A stretch of 64,000 bases of DNA, taken from positions 115,055,235 to 115,119,234 of the forward strand of contig CM070874.1 in NCBI GenBank assembly GCA_036365515.1. Reading direction: 5' to 3'. The DNA comes from Torymus aiolomorphi. Its lineage: Eukaryota > Arthropoda > Insecta > Hymenoptera > Torymidae. A program made the translations under genes and the position numbers. Below, one piece after another: positions 46,511-61,425 of this stretch. The number at the start of each line of letters is the position of its first letter. Position 1 is the first letter of the stretch. The notes beneath the pieces were generated by a model that had not been told where the DNA came from, did not search any database, and was given only the letters and a program-made list of their open reading frames with translations.

Positions 46511-48545
46511 TCAAACGTAGGTATAGGAAAAACATTATTTTTTCCGATTAAAATCTCTACACTATCAGCTCTCTCTCTTCTCTAATCATTTACCCACGAA
46601 GACGAAGAAAATTACCCGCCACCCATCCCCGCTCACCTTTACCCAGAAGTTAACCAAACTCCACCATCTCTTATCCCGCGTACAAAGCATCTCGAATTAC
46701 CTCTCCAATCTTATCTCATTACAACGCACCACCACATCTCCTCTCCAAAATCAATAGCAGTGATAGAAAATTGTCCGACGCTCGCTCGCTCGTCCGCTTA
46801 TAAACCGATAAATCATCGAATTATCGTCGAGGTGCAAATCGCGTCAACCATCGGCGCGTAATCACCGGTCTCTCTCTCTCTCTTTCGTGCGGCCTCGCCC
46901 AGATAATAATAACCCCGGCCGCAAAAGGTCGAGAGAGTTCGAGGCGAAGAGGGGGAGGAAGAGGAGTGATTTATGGGAGTTTCCCACGTCTTTTACGCGC
47001 GGCGGGAGCGAGCAAGAGAGAGAAGACTGCGGTCGCGCGCGCGAGGATCACGACGGTTGAGCAACGGGTGGGGATAATACGACGACGAGGTTGAAGTGTC
47101 GGGGATTCGGTTGTTGTGCGGTGTATCGATGGAGACGAAGTTTGTTTTATGTTTAGAAGTGACCAGTTTAGTTGGTTATTGAATGAAGAGAGGCAGGTAT
47201 ATGATGGGCGTTTATTGAATTAGGTCAAGAGGAAGTTGGAAGTAATAATGCAATAAATAGTTATATTTAAAGGCAATATCTGTTTATGTGGTTCAGTAGA
47301 TAATGATTGAACAGGGTCAGACGTAGAGTAAATGGGTCATTTATGAATTCAATAGCGTCTACAATTGTGCATTCGCTGGTTGTATTATTGATATTACTGT
47401 GCCGACGAATCAGTAATTTTATATTTCAAATCATTTAGATATAGTAATAAAAAACTAATTTAAATATTGCATTAACTTCCCATTATTTACAAAAATAACT
47501 CCTCCGAACTAAGCTTTTAATAAATAAACTTCTTCAAATCCACATAGAGAGAGAGAGAGAGAGAGAAATATACAACCGTCTAGCATTACAGATCTCAGCC
47601 GCGATCCGCAATGCGCACAGCCCCGCGCGCTAAAAGAACGAGCGGGAGAGCCTAGGAAAGGCCGAACTGCAGCACGCGCTCCGCTCGGTATAATTAATCA
47701 TCCTCAAAAGTGATTAGAAAGCCACGAACTCTGTGGCGCGCGCATGCGCGTTTCTTCCGCTTTTACGAGACTACACACAGCACACACTCGCGCGCCTGCG
47801 TGCGCACATATATAATAGGAAACCGCATATATGCGCTTGCGCGAAAGTAATGGGCTATCGCTCTATCCTTCTCCCTCTCTCGCCATATACATACGTGTTT
47901 CCAAGAAGCTGCGCGCTCGGCAGAGAAGGAAAGAAAACTCACCTGAAACAAAAACGTTAATTTCAGATTAGAGACATGTATGTGTGTTTGTATGTACGTC
48001 GGTGAGGAAACGCGAGCCCGAATTAACTTATAATCTAATTTACATTTGTGCGTAATAAAGAGGAGAGAGATATCACTGTGGGGCTGGTTTATTTGGCGTT
48101 CCGTGATATCTCTTCCGTAAGTATATATCTTATGTGTGTGTATGTGTGTGTGTGAGTAGTAGTTTTCTTTTTGTGTATGTGTGTATGTATGCGGGAATAT
48201 GGTAATTAGGGCTGAAATGATTGGATTAATTATGGGAAAAAACGAACAGGGGGGGAGGCACACCGATGGACGAGTAATAAGGAAAAGGATTACGAGAGAA
48301 AGAGGAGGGAAATGCAATATCGCGTTTATTTGTAGTTTATTTAACATTATTAGCGTTGATTATTTTATGGCGCTACCGATGTATCATTACACCGCGTCGG
48401 AGCGTACGCAACGTGAATAATTAATTATTAATTATATGGAATTATATATTCAGATCTGTGGTTGGTGTATAATTAATTAAATAACTGCGTTACGATTAAA
48501 GATTGTACAAATGGGTTACAGATGAGTAATTATTTTTTTTATTTT
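46511..48545. other. gene-free DNA, two skew modules
   Basis: Left flank 46600-46880, centre near 46900 and right flank 46930-47150. The second has left flank 47480-47620, centre 47620-47920 and right flank 48190-48310 (GGGGGGGAGG and GA-rich). TGTG-rich sequence lies at 48130-48190. The 194-codon minus frame (47763-48347) is low-complexity His/Thr/Ser and compositional. Confidence 0.5.
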
Positions 48546-48770
48546 TTGTTGTTATTTTATTTAATAATTTGAAAGGGCATTTGATGCCCTTTACAAAAGA
48601 GTATTACAAAAACAAAAGAAAATGACAAATTGAAGCGGTTGTATAAATCGAAAGAATAAAGATAGTTAATATTGCATTAGTAGAGCCCTTAAGGTTCTCT
48701 TAAACATAGCAAAAGTCGCAGAACGGAGTGGGGAAGATTATTCCATAAAGATGAATGAAAATTAAATTAT
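48546..48770 (-). mobile_element. LINE 3' terminal fragment
   Basis: On the minus strand, LWNNLPHSV (the conserved C-terminal block of many LINE ORF2 proteins) is followed after frame changes by an AT-rich tail. The tail has a hairpin GGGCATCAAATGCCC just before the A/T-rich end. It is about 225 bp long and strongly 5'-truncated. Confidence 0.5.
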
Positions 48771-49024
48771 CCTGAATGTTGAAAACATTTTTTTTATTCA
48801 TCCCTATTTTCTGTTCATTCATACAAATGCAATTTACAACAAAAATACATTAAAATTTAGCAATCATCAACGTATAGTCTGTCTTATTTTTTAATTTTTG
48901 TCATACCAATAAATGACATGATTAAGTTCGACATCTGATTTTTCATCCTTATTTTTAATATCTTCAAATCGTTCCAGTCCCACCCCATTTTCCACCACCC
49001 CATGAGAAAAAAGCCTACTATATA
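48771..49024. other. AT-rich spacer
   Basis: AT-rich up to about 48960, then the C-rich start of the skew module centred near 49430. No gene. Confidence 0.4.
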
Positions 49025-49258
49025 CACTCAGAAAAACGATCCTCCTGTCTTGAAATAAAATTCCTCCCCAGAAAATCTTCGTGCGACAAAAGGATTCTTC
49101 CTGCACGAAAAATCATCATCCGGCTACAGGAAGATTCACTTCCTGTTGTAAGATAATTCCTCCTTCCATAGAAAGATATCCTCTTGGTCCTATTTTTAGC
49201 GGAAATCCTCTTCCAACAGGCAGATTCTCGTTGATACAGGAAGATCGTTTTCTGAGTG
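49025..49258. mobile_element. 234-bp MITE, CACTCAGAAAA TIR
   Basis: CACTCAGAAAAACGATCCTC and the complement of the right end (CACTCAGAAAACGATCTTCC) pair over about 25 bp, with TA at 49023-49024 and 49259-49260. The interior repeats AGGAAGAT/ATCTTCC-like words (TTCCTG, CAGGAAG). It lies in the C-rich flank of a skew module. Confidence 0.75.
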
Positions 49259-49260
49259 TA

Positions 49261-52200
49261 CAAAACCAAAATCAGGGTCACTACCACCACTACACCTCTC
49301 CTCTCCATACACTCCCTTACATGCAAAAATGTCGAAACATCCTCATTCGAGTCTCTCTCGCTTCAATCCAGCGGCCCTCTAATAGCGACCGCGCGTTGCC
49401 TGTAAATTGCACTCACGCCCAGCGCCGGCGTGACTAGCCGGCCGGTTATAATGGTCCAGCGGCGGCGGAGGGCAGCGACTGTGGGAGTGTGCTGAAACCT
49501 CGCCGCGCGAGATGCGACGTGTGTGTGTGTGTGTGTGTGTACCTTGCCCTTGCCAGGCTAATCTCGGCTAAATTAATTAGGTTTGGAAATGATGGTGGAG
49601 TGGGGGAGGAAGTGAGGGTGAAGTGTGGATTGAAATAGTGTCGTGCTATATGCGAATATTGAAGTGTTAGAGAATTTTGTCTTGTATTTTGTGCACAATG
49701 GGGTTGAATACCACAAGTAGGAGGTGCATATCTTACTATTTTTCTCAGCTATCAAACGTCATATCAGATAATTTTTATAATCTTAGATACGTCAAAATTT
49801 AAAAATGCGTTTCTAAATTGTGACAGCAAATACAAAATTCTGAAACTTGGCTTACTAAACTCGGCATATAATTATTTATCTACAATTAAATAATTTAAGC
49901 TTTATTATACCACAAAAAAATCCTTAGTCACCCACATTCCCAATACAACTTAACATTCCAAGACCTACTCCTAATCGCCAACCTCTCCTCCCATCACCGA
50001 CCTACAACCCATAACCCCGCTGTTCTCCTCTCAACCTGTACCACCAACAACACAAACAGCAGCAGCAGCTGCACCAGTAGCTCCTCGTCGTTCTCTCTCG
50101 CCTCCCAATCTATCCCTTCTGCTCTCCATTATAACACACAGCCGGACGGAAGAGTAGAGAGAAGAAGAGAGAGAAAGAGAGAGAGAGAGTGGCTCTATTC
50201 CCCGCGCGAGCTCACCCCCGCGAGCGCGACCTACCGTTAGCCGGTTAACGAGCTGGCCGCGGCGGCTGCTGCTGCCGACGTCCCATCGCGCATGCACGAA
50301 ATGTAAACGTGGGAACCGGAATCGCCAGGACGATCCTGCGGCCGCGCGCGAGCACTGCCAGTGGTTAGCTGCTGAGAGTGGCTTTGGAAATTCGAAAGTG
50401 GCGGGATTTTTGGTGTTGAAGTGAGGATTTTTAGGGAGGAAATGAGGGGTAACGGTTGGTAGATACGGGGTTTTAATTATCTGGGTGGTTGTCGGATTTG
50501 GATGGGGAAAGGAGCTAGTCATCGATATGGTTCTTTATTCAGGAAACATCATTACGGGTATATTATGGTTATCGAGTTTTTCAAACGTGGTTTCATGTTG
50601 TAATGAATAAATTAAGAAACCGAAATTTTAAAACAAAAAATAGTGAAAAGAAAGAAATATTATTTAACTTTTGATATTTATTTAAAATATTTATTTATTT
50701 TAAAATAGGAGATAAGAAAAACATAATCGTCAGAAAATGACTATAGAAAGCATCATTTCACAAAAACGAAGTACAGTAACTCCTCCACAAAGTATGACAT
50801 TTGCAAAAATATTTTTTTAAAAATTCAAAGCTATACTCATGCCCTTTCTCACACATAATCCGTCCACACACAGATACACCTCGCACACGAGCCGCCGCGA
50901 AATCGCTCGAAATCGACGCGCAGCGGCACCATGGACCTGTCTCTCCCTTTTTTCCCTCCTCTCGCAGACAAGAAGAAGAAACTTCTCTCTCTTCTCCCTC
51001 TCTCCCTCCGTGAAAATACGCGCGAGTTTGCGCGTGAGCGCGCGCACACACGTGCTTATGCATTATTCAGTAGCCGCTGCTCCTCGGACGACGCTCTCTC
51101 TCTCCCTCGCGGATTTAGATGAGATCGGCGCGAGATTCGTGAGTCGTACAGCGGCGGCGGCGGCAGATGTGCACTTTTGCTACTTTCGCGGAGCGGCCGT
51201 GAATTTGTCGGGGCAATGCGAAACTGCGTCGTAGAGGTGAAAAGTTGCCCGGCGTATAAGAAGGAGAAGAAGTAGTAGTCGGTAGCCGCGCGAGGTTGTT
51301 GTTTATGCTTTGTCTTGTTAAATTTTAATTTCGGGGGGGGGGGGGGGGATGGATGTCAGTGGTTGGTTAGTCGGGAATAATAAAATTTGAAGCGTGTCTC
51401 TGCACGTGTGATAAAATCAGCCGCGAGGTATGCGAGAGTTAAGTTTGTAAAATTAAAATATCCGCGTGTAATAGAAAGTAAGATATAAATACGTCTGGTA
51501 TTTAATGTAAAGAGATAATTGCTCGCCGATGCTCGAAAAGCGCGTATTTTTGGACTGAAGCGGAAAAAAGCGAAATTGATAAGTGAAGATGTTTGCTTAA
51601 AGGGTCGAAGCAAAAATCATAATTCAACCGAAATTAGGTCATTATAATAATAATGACGCAAAACAATTAAGCTGCAAGAGATGGATGAAATTACTGAGAT
51701 TACCGAGATCTTGAAACAAACTGCGGCGTAATAACAGGCCGTGAGCGGGCACGGAATTTCCAAGATGAAAAGTAACTATTTTAATTCGACGTCCACGTCG
51801 TTTACACTCAAATTGCATGGAATCTCGCTTGCGATAAGCGGCAAGAGATCTACGCTCGCTCATCTCGTCTTTGAAGTTTTTACGGCTGGCCTTTTTGGTG
51901 CTTTCTCGGGGTTGCTTTATTAAATTTCAAGCGCTTACTCATTATCTCGCCGAGGAACATAGTTGGATAGATACAGGTTGTAGTAAAAATAATAAGTCTT
52001 GCGTTGAAAGAGATACGCTGGAGATGATTTAATTTCAAAACAATGTTGCTATTTAATTGATTTTCTAAAAATCTGTAAAATTACAATTAAAGTCACTAAA
52101 AATATACCTTCTTTTTACTACAAATTCAATGAAAATTCTGCTTTCTATAAATACATATCGTGTAACGTTACATGATATGGTATTACTGATATATTTAGGA

Positions 52201-53989
52201 CACTATTTAAATATATTTTCAAATGTTTTATAAAAAGTTCGTTACCCACAGCCAAATCTATATATAATTACACTAATTGAAATTGTACGTCTCCCTATTC
52301 ATAATAGTTACGTATAAAATCCTCTTACTTAAACATCTCTTCGCAATATAAAAGAACCATGAACAGAAGCTTTTACTACATTTTCCTACAACATTTTCAA
52401 ACATCCTCGTACCCCGTCCTCTCCCACCACCCACTACACCTTACATGAACCCTCAATTTTCTCCCCCTCCACCCTCGACCTACCGTGAGAATAGCTCACC
52501 TATCTTCACTCCACCTCTTCCTCATTGTCCAAAAAGGGCATCAAAACGCGCCCTACGCGCAGGGAGCGATTAAACAGCGCATAAAGTCATTTGCGCGCTC
52601 GAACCGCGCGTATATATACAACAATTTCGAGCGCGGCCCTTAATACGATCGCATTAAACGCGGATAATGGAGCTCTCGCGGCGCTAATTAATGCCGCTAC
52701 CGCGCCGTCGGGGCTGTGTGTGTGTACGTGATGCGGAAAGGACGCGGTCGTCCGAGTGTTATATTGTACGAGAGTAAGCGAGCGAACTTTTGTGGAGCGA
52801 GTTCAAGGTGGTTCGAGGGAGGGTAGATGAGGTTGGGGGTAATGAACGTGGATGGGTTGGTTGTGGAGGGTTTGCTGTGCAAAAGTTGTTCGCTTGTATG
52901 ATGTAGACTAATTGGGATTTTTGCATGAGAATATGTGGTTTTCTATATTTCGATGATGGAAACGGTTGACCTTCCATTTATAGAAGTGTCATCTGTTTAA
53001 ATATTCTCATTATAGCAAATGATATTAATAACGTTGAAAAAAAAGTTTCCGAAATATTTGTAGGCAAATCGAATAAGTTTCTATCTTTGCACGTAACGTT
53101 AATTAAGATTTTGAATTGAATCGCATGTCGCATACACCTACACCTGCAACCTAATCTTCGCTGCGATATAAAAACGATAATTACCCACAATTTTTAACTT
53201 TCACATCTGTATATAATTACACCCGTCTTCATAAATTCACCTTAGTACAACTGAAAAATTCGCTACACGATCAAACTTTTTCCTTCGCCGTATCACTCTC
53301 ACCTCCACTCCCCTCGCCCACTAAAATCATCAACACCATATAGCCTCGTCATCATCACCCTCGCCCGTACAAATCATCGTCCGTCCACTCTCACCTAACC
53401 GCCTCGCGTGATTAATAATCGAATCAACGACTCAATTACGGCCGAGGGAACCGCGCGCGCGTGTAATGCACACGTCGCGTGCTGCGCGCGCTTCGTCGTC
53501 TCTCTTATCATCGACGAGGTTGTTATACACACGTACGCGCGGTGGCTAATTATTAACGATGCTGCGCGGAATAAACTACTATGCGGACTCGAGTTCAATT
53601 TGCGCGCGATACAAATGTGCGATCGTTTGGGGCCTCGTGCGAGCATTAGTTGACGTCGAGATGAGGGGGTATACCGCAGTAGCGCTTTCGAGCAGCGCGC
53701 GCGTGGAATTAACGCGGTCTGGGAAAGTGGATGGATGATGCGAGGTTTCTTTTCTTTTATTGGGAATGGCAAGAGGTATCAGTCATGGGATGATTATATG
53801 GTGGGTATAGGTGATGACGGTGGATTTTTTGGTAGCGGATTAGGTTACAATTAATAATTAATTATTTTTCGATTTATAGATAGATAGATACATAGATATA
53901 TGTGTGTATGTGTTGATGATGGAAGAAAAATTTATTTGAGGAGTTATTTTTTGTTAACAGATGGTGAAAACATTTGTTTTTAATAGCAG
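49261..53989. other. gene-free DNA, five skew modules
   Basis: Centres near 49430, 50250, 51080, 52620 and 53500. Right flanks: 49570-49710, 50390-50520, 51230-51370 (with a 16-G run), 52790-52880 and 53650-53830. Left flanks: 49261-49390, 49920-50060, 50860-51020, 52320-52560 and 53220-53400. A (GT)11 tract lies at 49519-49540. A long AT-rich stretch without features covers 51600-52320. Frames such as 50031-50522 (minus) and 50839-51234 are composition-driven. Confidence 0.5.
51333..51348 (+). repeat. run of 16 G
   Basis: A second plus-strand run of exactly 16 G, again in the purine-rich right flank of a skew module, as at 7197-7212. Confidence 0.9.
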
Positions 53990-54052
53990 CGCAAGTAAAT
54001 AATAAATAATAAATCATTTGTTTATAAGAATGTAATTATTTCGGAGAGTACA

Positions 54053-54928
54053 TTGGACCTTTTTTTCAACACTTTAATATGCTCGAAAATCAAGTTTGAC
54101 GAGATTAATACCCACATGAGCCGAAATCTTGTGGCCACCGTTGACTACGGATCTGGTGACACGTATTTCGGCTCTGCAGAAATTAGTGACGAAGTAGACT
54201 TCACAGCTGGAGGAACTGCGTATCGATCGTCAGCTGCTCTTGGAGGAAAACAAACTCATGAAAGAGCAGATAAATAGTCTCAGTGTTAATCTAAGTGCTC
54301 TGCGGGATTGTAAAAACATCGTTAATGATTTCACGTCACGTGGCTTAGCCAATGACGAGCTCCAAGGCGCAAACGCAACAGAGTGCAGGGATGAGGGCAG
54401 CGAAATGGCGATCTCTTGCGGCGCGGATTGTGGAAAAATGAACATGCCACCAGAGGATTTTAGTTTCGCTGTACTCAACACTGTACTCGCATCTCTCTCG
54501 AAATCAGACATCAAAGCTGTTAAGATGACATCACCGAATAGTAGTGCGCCGGGGTCTCTCACACTAGAGAACAAATTACCTGTAACATCAAAACATGCTC
54601 GAAAAAATGTGCATTCTCTTTGTTAGTGGACCTAAATCCCTCACTTCTTGGTGACATTTCAACCACTAAGCTGAGCCAAACTAACATCTTTATAAATTAT
54701 TATCTACAAAAAGAAAAGTATAAAGAATTTAAAAAATTAAGAATGTATGCAAAGACAATTCATCTTAAATATGTGTGGCATAGAGGTGGAAAATTTTTCA
54801 CCAAGAAGGGAGACGGGAAGAAAGCATACGGTTTTTCTACAAAAAAAGCTCTAGATAGGATATTGTTAAAATCAGAGAAAGTGAATAAAAATAAAATTAA
54901 CAGGAATGTAAATGCTGAATCTGGGCTA
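54053..54928 (+). pseudogene. LINE ORF1, frameshifted
   Basis: The central part reads SQLEELRIDRQLLLEENKLM and continues to EQINSLSVNLSAL, a heptad-rich coiled coil near 54200-54290, as in ORF1 proteins that trimerise. After the PEDFSFAVLNTVLASL region the frame shifts near 54620 to NIFINYYLQKEKYKEFKKLR, then AKTIHLKYVWHRGGKFFTKK, a block shared with baculovirus FP-like ORF1 proteins that bind RNA. A Lys/Asn-rich tail ends at 54928. At least two frame changes are present. Confidence 0.65.
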
Positions 54929-57149
54929 TAAAATGACAATAATAACAAAAATAACAAAAATAGCCAGAAGGCTACTTCCAGCAACACTAATGAAGAACAT
55001 GATGGAATAAATCACAAGCAAAATAAAATTGCGAATAAGACAAAAGCAAAGAATAAAAACTAAGAACCAGAAAGTTACAAATACACTAATAATACAAACT
55101 CAAAACGTATCCTCTCTCGCGTGACTACATAAACTCTCCACTGAAAGTGGTAAGAGAGATCGGGAAATGCTGAGAGCATTCTTCATTAATGCGACTTCAT
55201 TCAAGAAGCACATTGATCAAGTTCGCATATTTCTATGTGATAACCCGACCTATGACTTATTTGGTGTGGTAGAAACTAGGCTGGATCCCTGTATCTTAGA
55301 CAATGTCATTCAGGTCCAAGGATTTAAAGTATTTAGGCAAGATAGAAACCTGGACGGGGGACGTGTTGCCCTTTATGTACGGAAAACCTGTATATGTGAG
55401 TTTTTAACATCATCTGATAGGCAAGTGAACGGTAAACCACGGAAATCTGAATATCTTTTCTGTTCCATCAAAAAAGGTGGCGCCCAGCCGTTGCTGGTGT
55501 AAATTTAATTGATAAATTAAGGGATTACTTGTTTCTCACAGAAACTTATCCTCGGAGACCTGAATGCCGATCTCCTGAAAGATGGCCATCAAGCAAAATT
55601 TGTCCGCAAATTGTCAGCTGAGCTATCGTTACAGGTCGTGCAGCATGCTGCCATGAATCACCACACACGCAGCTCTCATACATGGATTGACCTTATTCTT
55701 GTCGATGAAAATGATACAGTACTGAACGCACGTAACATCTCGACGAACTTTTGCAGCACTCACAACATAATTTATGTATCTCTCATATGTGTCTCATCTC
55801 TCATGAGTATAGAAGGTATAAAGATATTAATCCATCTGAACAGGCTGAGGTTTTGTGTGCTTGTGATTGGTCATCATTTACTGACAGTACAAATATTGAC
55901 ACTGACGCTGCTCTAAACTGCTTCTGTGACAACCTAACGAGAGTGATAGACCAACTTGCTCCGCTAAAAACTTTAAAACCTAAAAAGAACAAACTGCCGT
56001 GGGCTAGAGCGGAGCTAAACCGACTGCAACAAAAACGTGACGCTGCTTGCAGACGTTACAAGAGGACAAGAGACAAATTTTTCTTAGAACAGTTTTTATC
56101 ACTTCGACAAACTGTTGATGACCTTGATACGCAAGCTAGGACATCATACTACTACAATGGACTGACAGAGGCTCTTGCATATGGTAATATTTGGAAGGAG
56201 CTTAAAGGCCAGGGGCTACTATTCATACCGGATGAGGATTTGAATGGTCTGGCGCCGGATGCACTGAATTAGCACTTTAAGTAAGGATGTCTTGAAAACT
56301 GCAAGTTTGGAAGGTTTTAAATTCAAAAAGGTTGGCTTGGCAGATATCGTCCTTGCAGTCTCCCATTTCTCGTCTCAGGCTCGTGGGGAGGATGGCATTC
56401 CTCAAAGGTTGTTGCTAAAGCCCTCCCTATAATTGGGGAACATCTTGTGGGGTTGTTCAATTACTTCTTTGCGCGAGGTGTCTTCCCGGATCTCTGGAAG
56501 AAAGCTCGCGTAAGACCCATGAAAAAATGCGCTGCGCCAGAGTCCATCTGATTTTAGGCCAATTTCGATTTTATTTTTTCTTTCAAAGGTCCTAGAGAAG
56601 ATAGCACTAGACCAAATACAAGAGTTTCTGATAAAAGAGAAAATCCTTGATCCTCTGCAGACGGGTTTTAAAAAACATCACTCAACTGAGACAGCGCTCC
56701 TCAAATTGACAGAGGATATACGTCGTGGGATCGACAAAAAATACGTCACGTTACTGCTACTGTTTGACTTTAGTAAGGGATTTGACAAAATTTCTCCCTC
56801 TCGTCTTCCCGAAAGGCTGAGATTGATGGGCTTCTCCAGAACTACTCTTCAGTGGATAAGCTCCTACATCACTGGTAGGCAACAATATGTTTGCACACAG
56901 TCCCAAGATTTATCTTCGTGGTTAAACACGAATCTTGGAGTACCGCAATCATCAGTTCTGGGACCCTTGTTGTTTTGTCTATACATCAACGACATACGTG
57001 ACGTACTTGGCTCGAGATGCATCAATCATATACTGTATGCTGATGACTTACAGGTTTTATGTACAAGTGCCCAAAGACAATCTATATATGGACATCCAAA
57101 CACTGCAGCAGGCGGAAAGGTCGGTGTCGGGGTGGGCTGTGGGCGGCGC

Positions 57150-58646
<1,497 letters not shown>

Positions 58647-59569
58647 GCGGCGCCTCTCTCAAACTCAACAAGCTAAAAACAAAGGCGATTGTCTTCGGCG
58701 GAAATCGTTTTATTAATGATTGTTACTCAAGTGCTGCGTCGAGGACGATCGACCTCGGGGATGGTGTCTGTATCCCATTCTCTGACATCGTCACAAGTCT
58801 TGGTGTTGTACTTGATGCGAAGCTTACGTGGCAAGCCCATATTAACCATGTTACAAAGAAATTCAATCGTGTGATGTTTGCACTACGATTCTTTTGGCGA
58901 TACACCACTGAGACTTTGCGTAAAAATCTCGCAACCGCTCTCATTCTGTTCCCTCATCTGGATTATTGCTCAATAGTTTTTCTTGATGCATCTCAAGAGT
59001 TGAAAAACCGACTGCAAAGACTGCAAAATTTATGTGTGAGATATGTGTTACGTTTGGGTCGGGGTGATCATATTTCTCCCCATACAGCAGCTCTGGGCTG
59101 GTTACGCATTGAATCGAGGAGACACTATTTCATGGGGATATTGATGTATAAAACCATGCGTATGCATAACCCGGACTACCTTCAGAGTCTCTTCTTTAGG
59201 TATGTACCCAGGTTTGACACTAAGGGCGAAATTAAAGAATTAACAGCACCCCTGATACGCACTAAAACTGGAATAAAATCGTTCAGTGTACGAGGTGCGC
59301 ACCTTTGGAACTCTCTGCCTGCTGAGGATAGAAACCTTCCACCGCTCAGCAGGTTTAAGGCTGCTCTGAGAAGGCACTTTCTCACACTAGACTAACCACT
59401 TACGAAATGGTTACGATCTCTATATGTTAATTTTCTCAGTATCGCTCCCATATGCACTGAATTTATTTATTTACTTGGATGAATGTATTTATTAGCGTAA
59501 GTGGTGAGTCTGAATGTAAAATTAGTATTTTAATTTTTAGTTTTAAGTTTACTTTTGACTCCCTGACTA

Positions 59570-61053
59570 CCCGTGTAAAAAAAATTCGTCTGGCACTGGT
59601 CTGGGAGAAGTCTGGCTAAATTAGTCTGGCTGAAGTATGGCTTTAGTCTGGCTACGGCCACTATGCCAGACTTATAATATTTGTTCACAAAAAAGTCTGT
59701 CAAAAGTGCCAGACTTTTGCCAGACTAAGAATTACTTTCCCTAAAAAGTCTGGTAAAACGCCAGACTTTCGCCATACTTTTTCCCAGACTTTCAGCCAAA
59801 TTTTTTACGAGATTTACGTTAGCATAAACGAAAAATTGGGCAGTCTCGTGTAGAGCAAGTTAGAAGGAGGCCGGGCAAAACTTAATGTTACCTATAATGT
59901 TGTACCAAAGGCCGGCAACGTCGAGTAACCAACGGCAATGAGCAGCGCAGGCGACGGCGTCTGGCTAACAGACATTTCCATCGTCTCCGTCATCACCGTC
60001 GCTGCTGCTCTCATAAATATGACGTATCACGTAGATCGCCATCTGAGACAAAAACATTTTCACAAAGCATATTGTTGCAACATAAATTTAATAAATTTCG
60101 TAATAAAAATACTTATCTGATAAAATCGACTTCATTTCAGTTTCCCGTTTATACGCTTGTTTCATTAGTTGATAATCAATTCATAACCCCTTGCTGCCGT
60201 GAGTCCAAATAATATGAAACTAGCTAAACAAACTACATATGGAAGCTGCATATTCAGGTTATCGACAAAACACATTATATGACAGTTCACGTTGTTTGGA
60301 CTTCAGATGGAATATTTTCATCTCACAGCAGCAAGGGGTTACGAATTGATTATCAACTAATGGAACAAGCGTATAAACGGGAAACTGAAATAAAGTCGAT
60401 TTTATCAGATAAGTATTTTTATTACGAAATTTATTAAATTTATGTTGCAATAATATACTTTGTGAAAATGTTTTTGTCTCAGATGGCAATCTATACGTGA
60501 TACGTCATATTTATGAGAGCGCTAGCAGCAGCGACGGTGATGACGGAGATGATGGAAATGTGTGTACCATAAGTGTAACCAGAGGTTGAGAGCGATAGGC
60601 CCCTACGCCGCTGTCACGTCTCTGCGCCGTCTTACAGCCTCCGAGACTTTCTCGTCGTCCGCTGCGCATGCAGGTTAGCCACACGCCGTCGCCTGCGCTG
60701 CTCATTGCCGTTGGTTACTCGAACTTTATAGGTAACGTTAAGTTTTGCCCAGCCTCCCTCTAACTTGCCCTACAACGAGACTGCCCAATTTTACGTTTGT
60801 GCTAAACGTAAATCTCGTAAAAAATTTGGCTGAAAGTCTGGGAAAAAGTATGTCGAAAGTCTGGCGTTTTACCAGACTTTTTAGGGAAAGTAGTTCCTAG
60901 TCTGGCAAAAGTCTGGCAATTTTGCCAGACTTATTTGTGAAAAAAATTATAAGTCTGGCATAGTGGCCGTAGCCAGACTAAAGCCATACTTCAGCCAGAC
61001 TAATTTAGCCAGACTTCTCCCAGACCAGTGCCAGACCAATTTTTTTACACGGG
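59570..61053. mobile_element. 1.48-kb palindromic element in LINE 3' UTR
   Basis: CCCGTGTAAAAAAA begins after TA (59568-59569) and the complement ends before TA (61054-61055). Repeated AGTCTGGC words fill the outer 200 bp of each arm. The arms match to the centre near 60270. The right arm has about 130 bp (60555-60680) that the left arm lacks next to GCGACGGCGTCTGGCTAAC. TA target and long TIRs suggest a Tc1/mariner-like or related non-autonomous element. No transposase. Confidence 0.8.
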
Positions 61054-61425
61054 TAAGTCAGCGGTATTTTTAATGTATTGAAAACAAGTCATTTTTTTGT
61101 GCATTTCTAGTAAATTAAGCTTCTTTTTGTGATATCACTAATTTGTGGTTTTTGACTTACTTTGTAGTATTATTAGATTTTAAGAATAATGACTGTGATA
61201 TCTGTGATATCGTAAGTTATCTTTACTAAAGAGAAATAGATTGAGAAGCACAAATTGACTGTGTTTGATTTGCATTTTTAAAAGGATTATTGTATTTATA
61301 TTTAAACTGTTTTTCATATTAGCTATTTTTTGTATTATATACACGACTATTATACACTAATATTGTTACACCATTTGTAAATTAAAAATATTTACAATAA
61401 ATGACTATTACTATTACTATAAAGT

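Noticed and set aside
47763..48347. 194-codon minus-strand open frame
   Set aside because: Rich in His/Thr/Ser runs generated by GT-, TATG- and GA-type tracts. No conserved motif; a product of skewed composition.
50031..50522. 163-codon minus-strand open frame
   Set aside because: Contains Ser-Leu and Ala runs from CT and GCT tracts. Length is explained by lack of AT-rich stop codons in a GC-rich patch.
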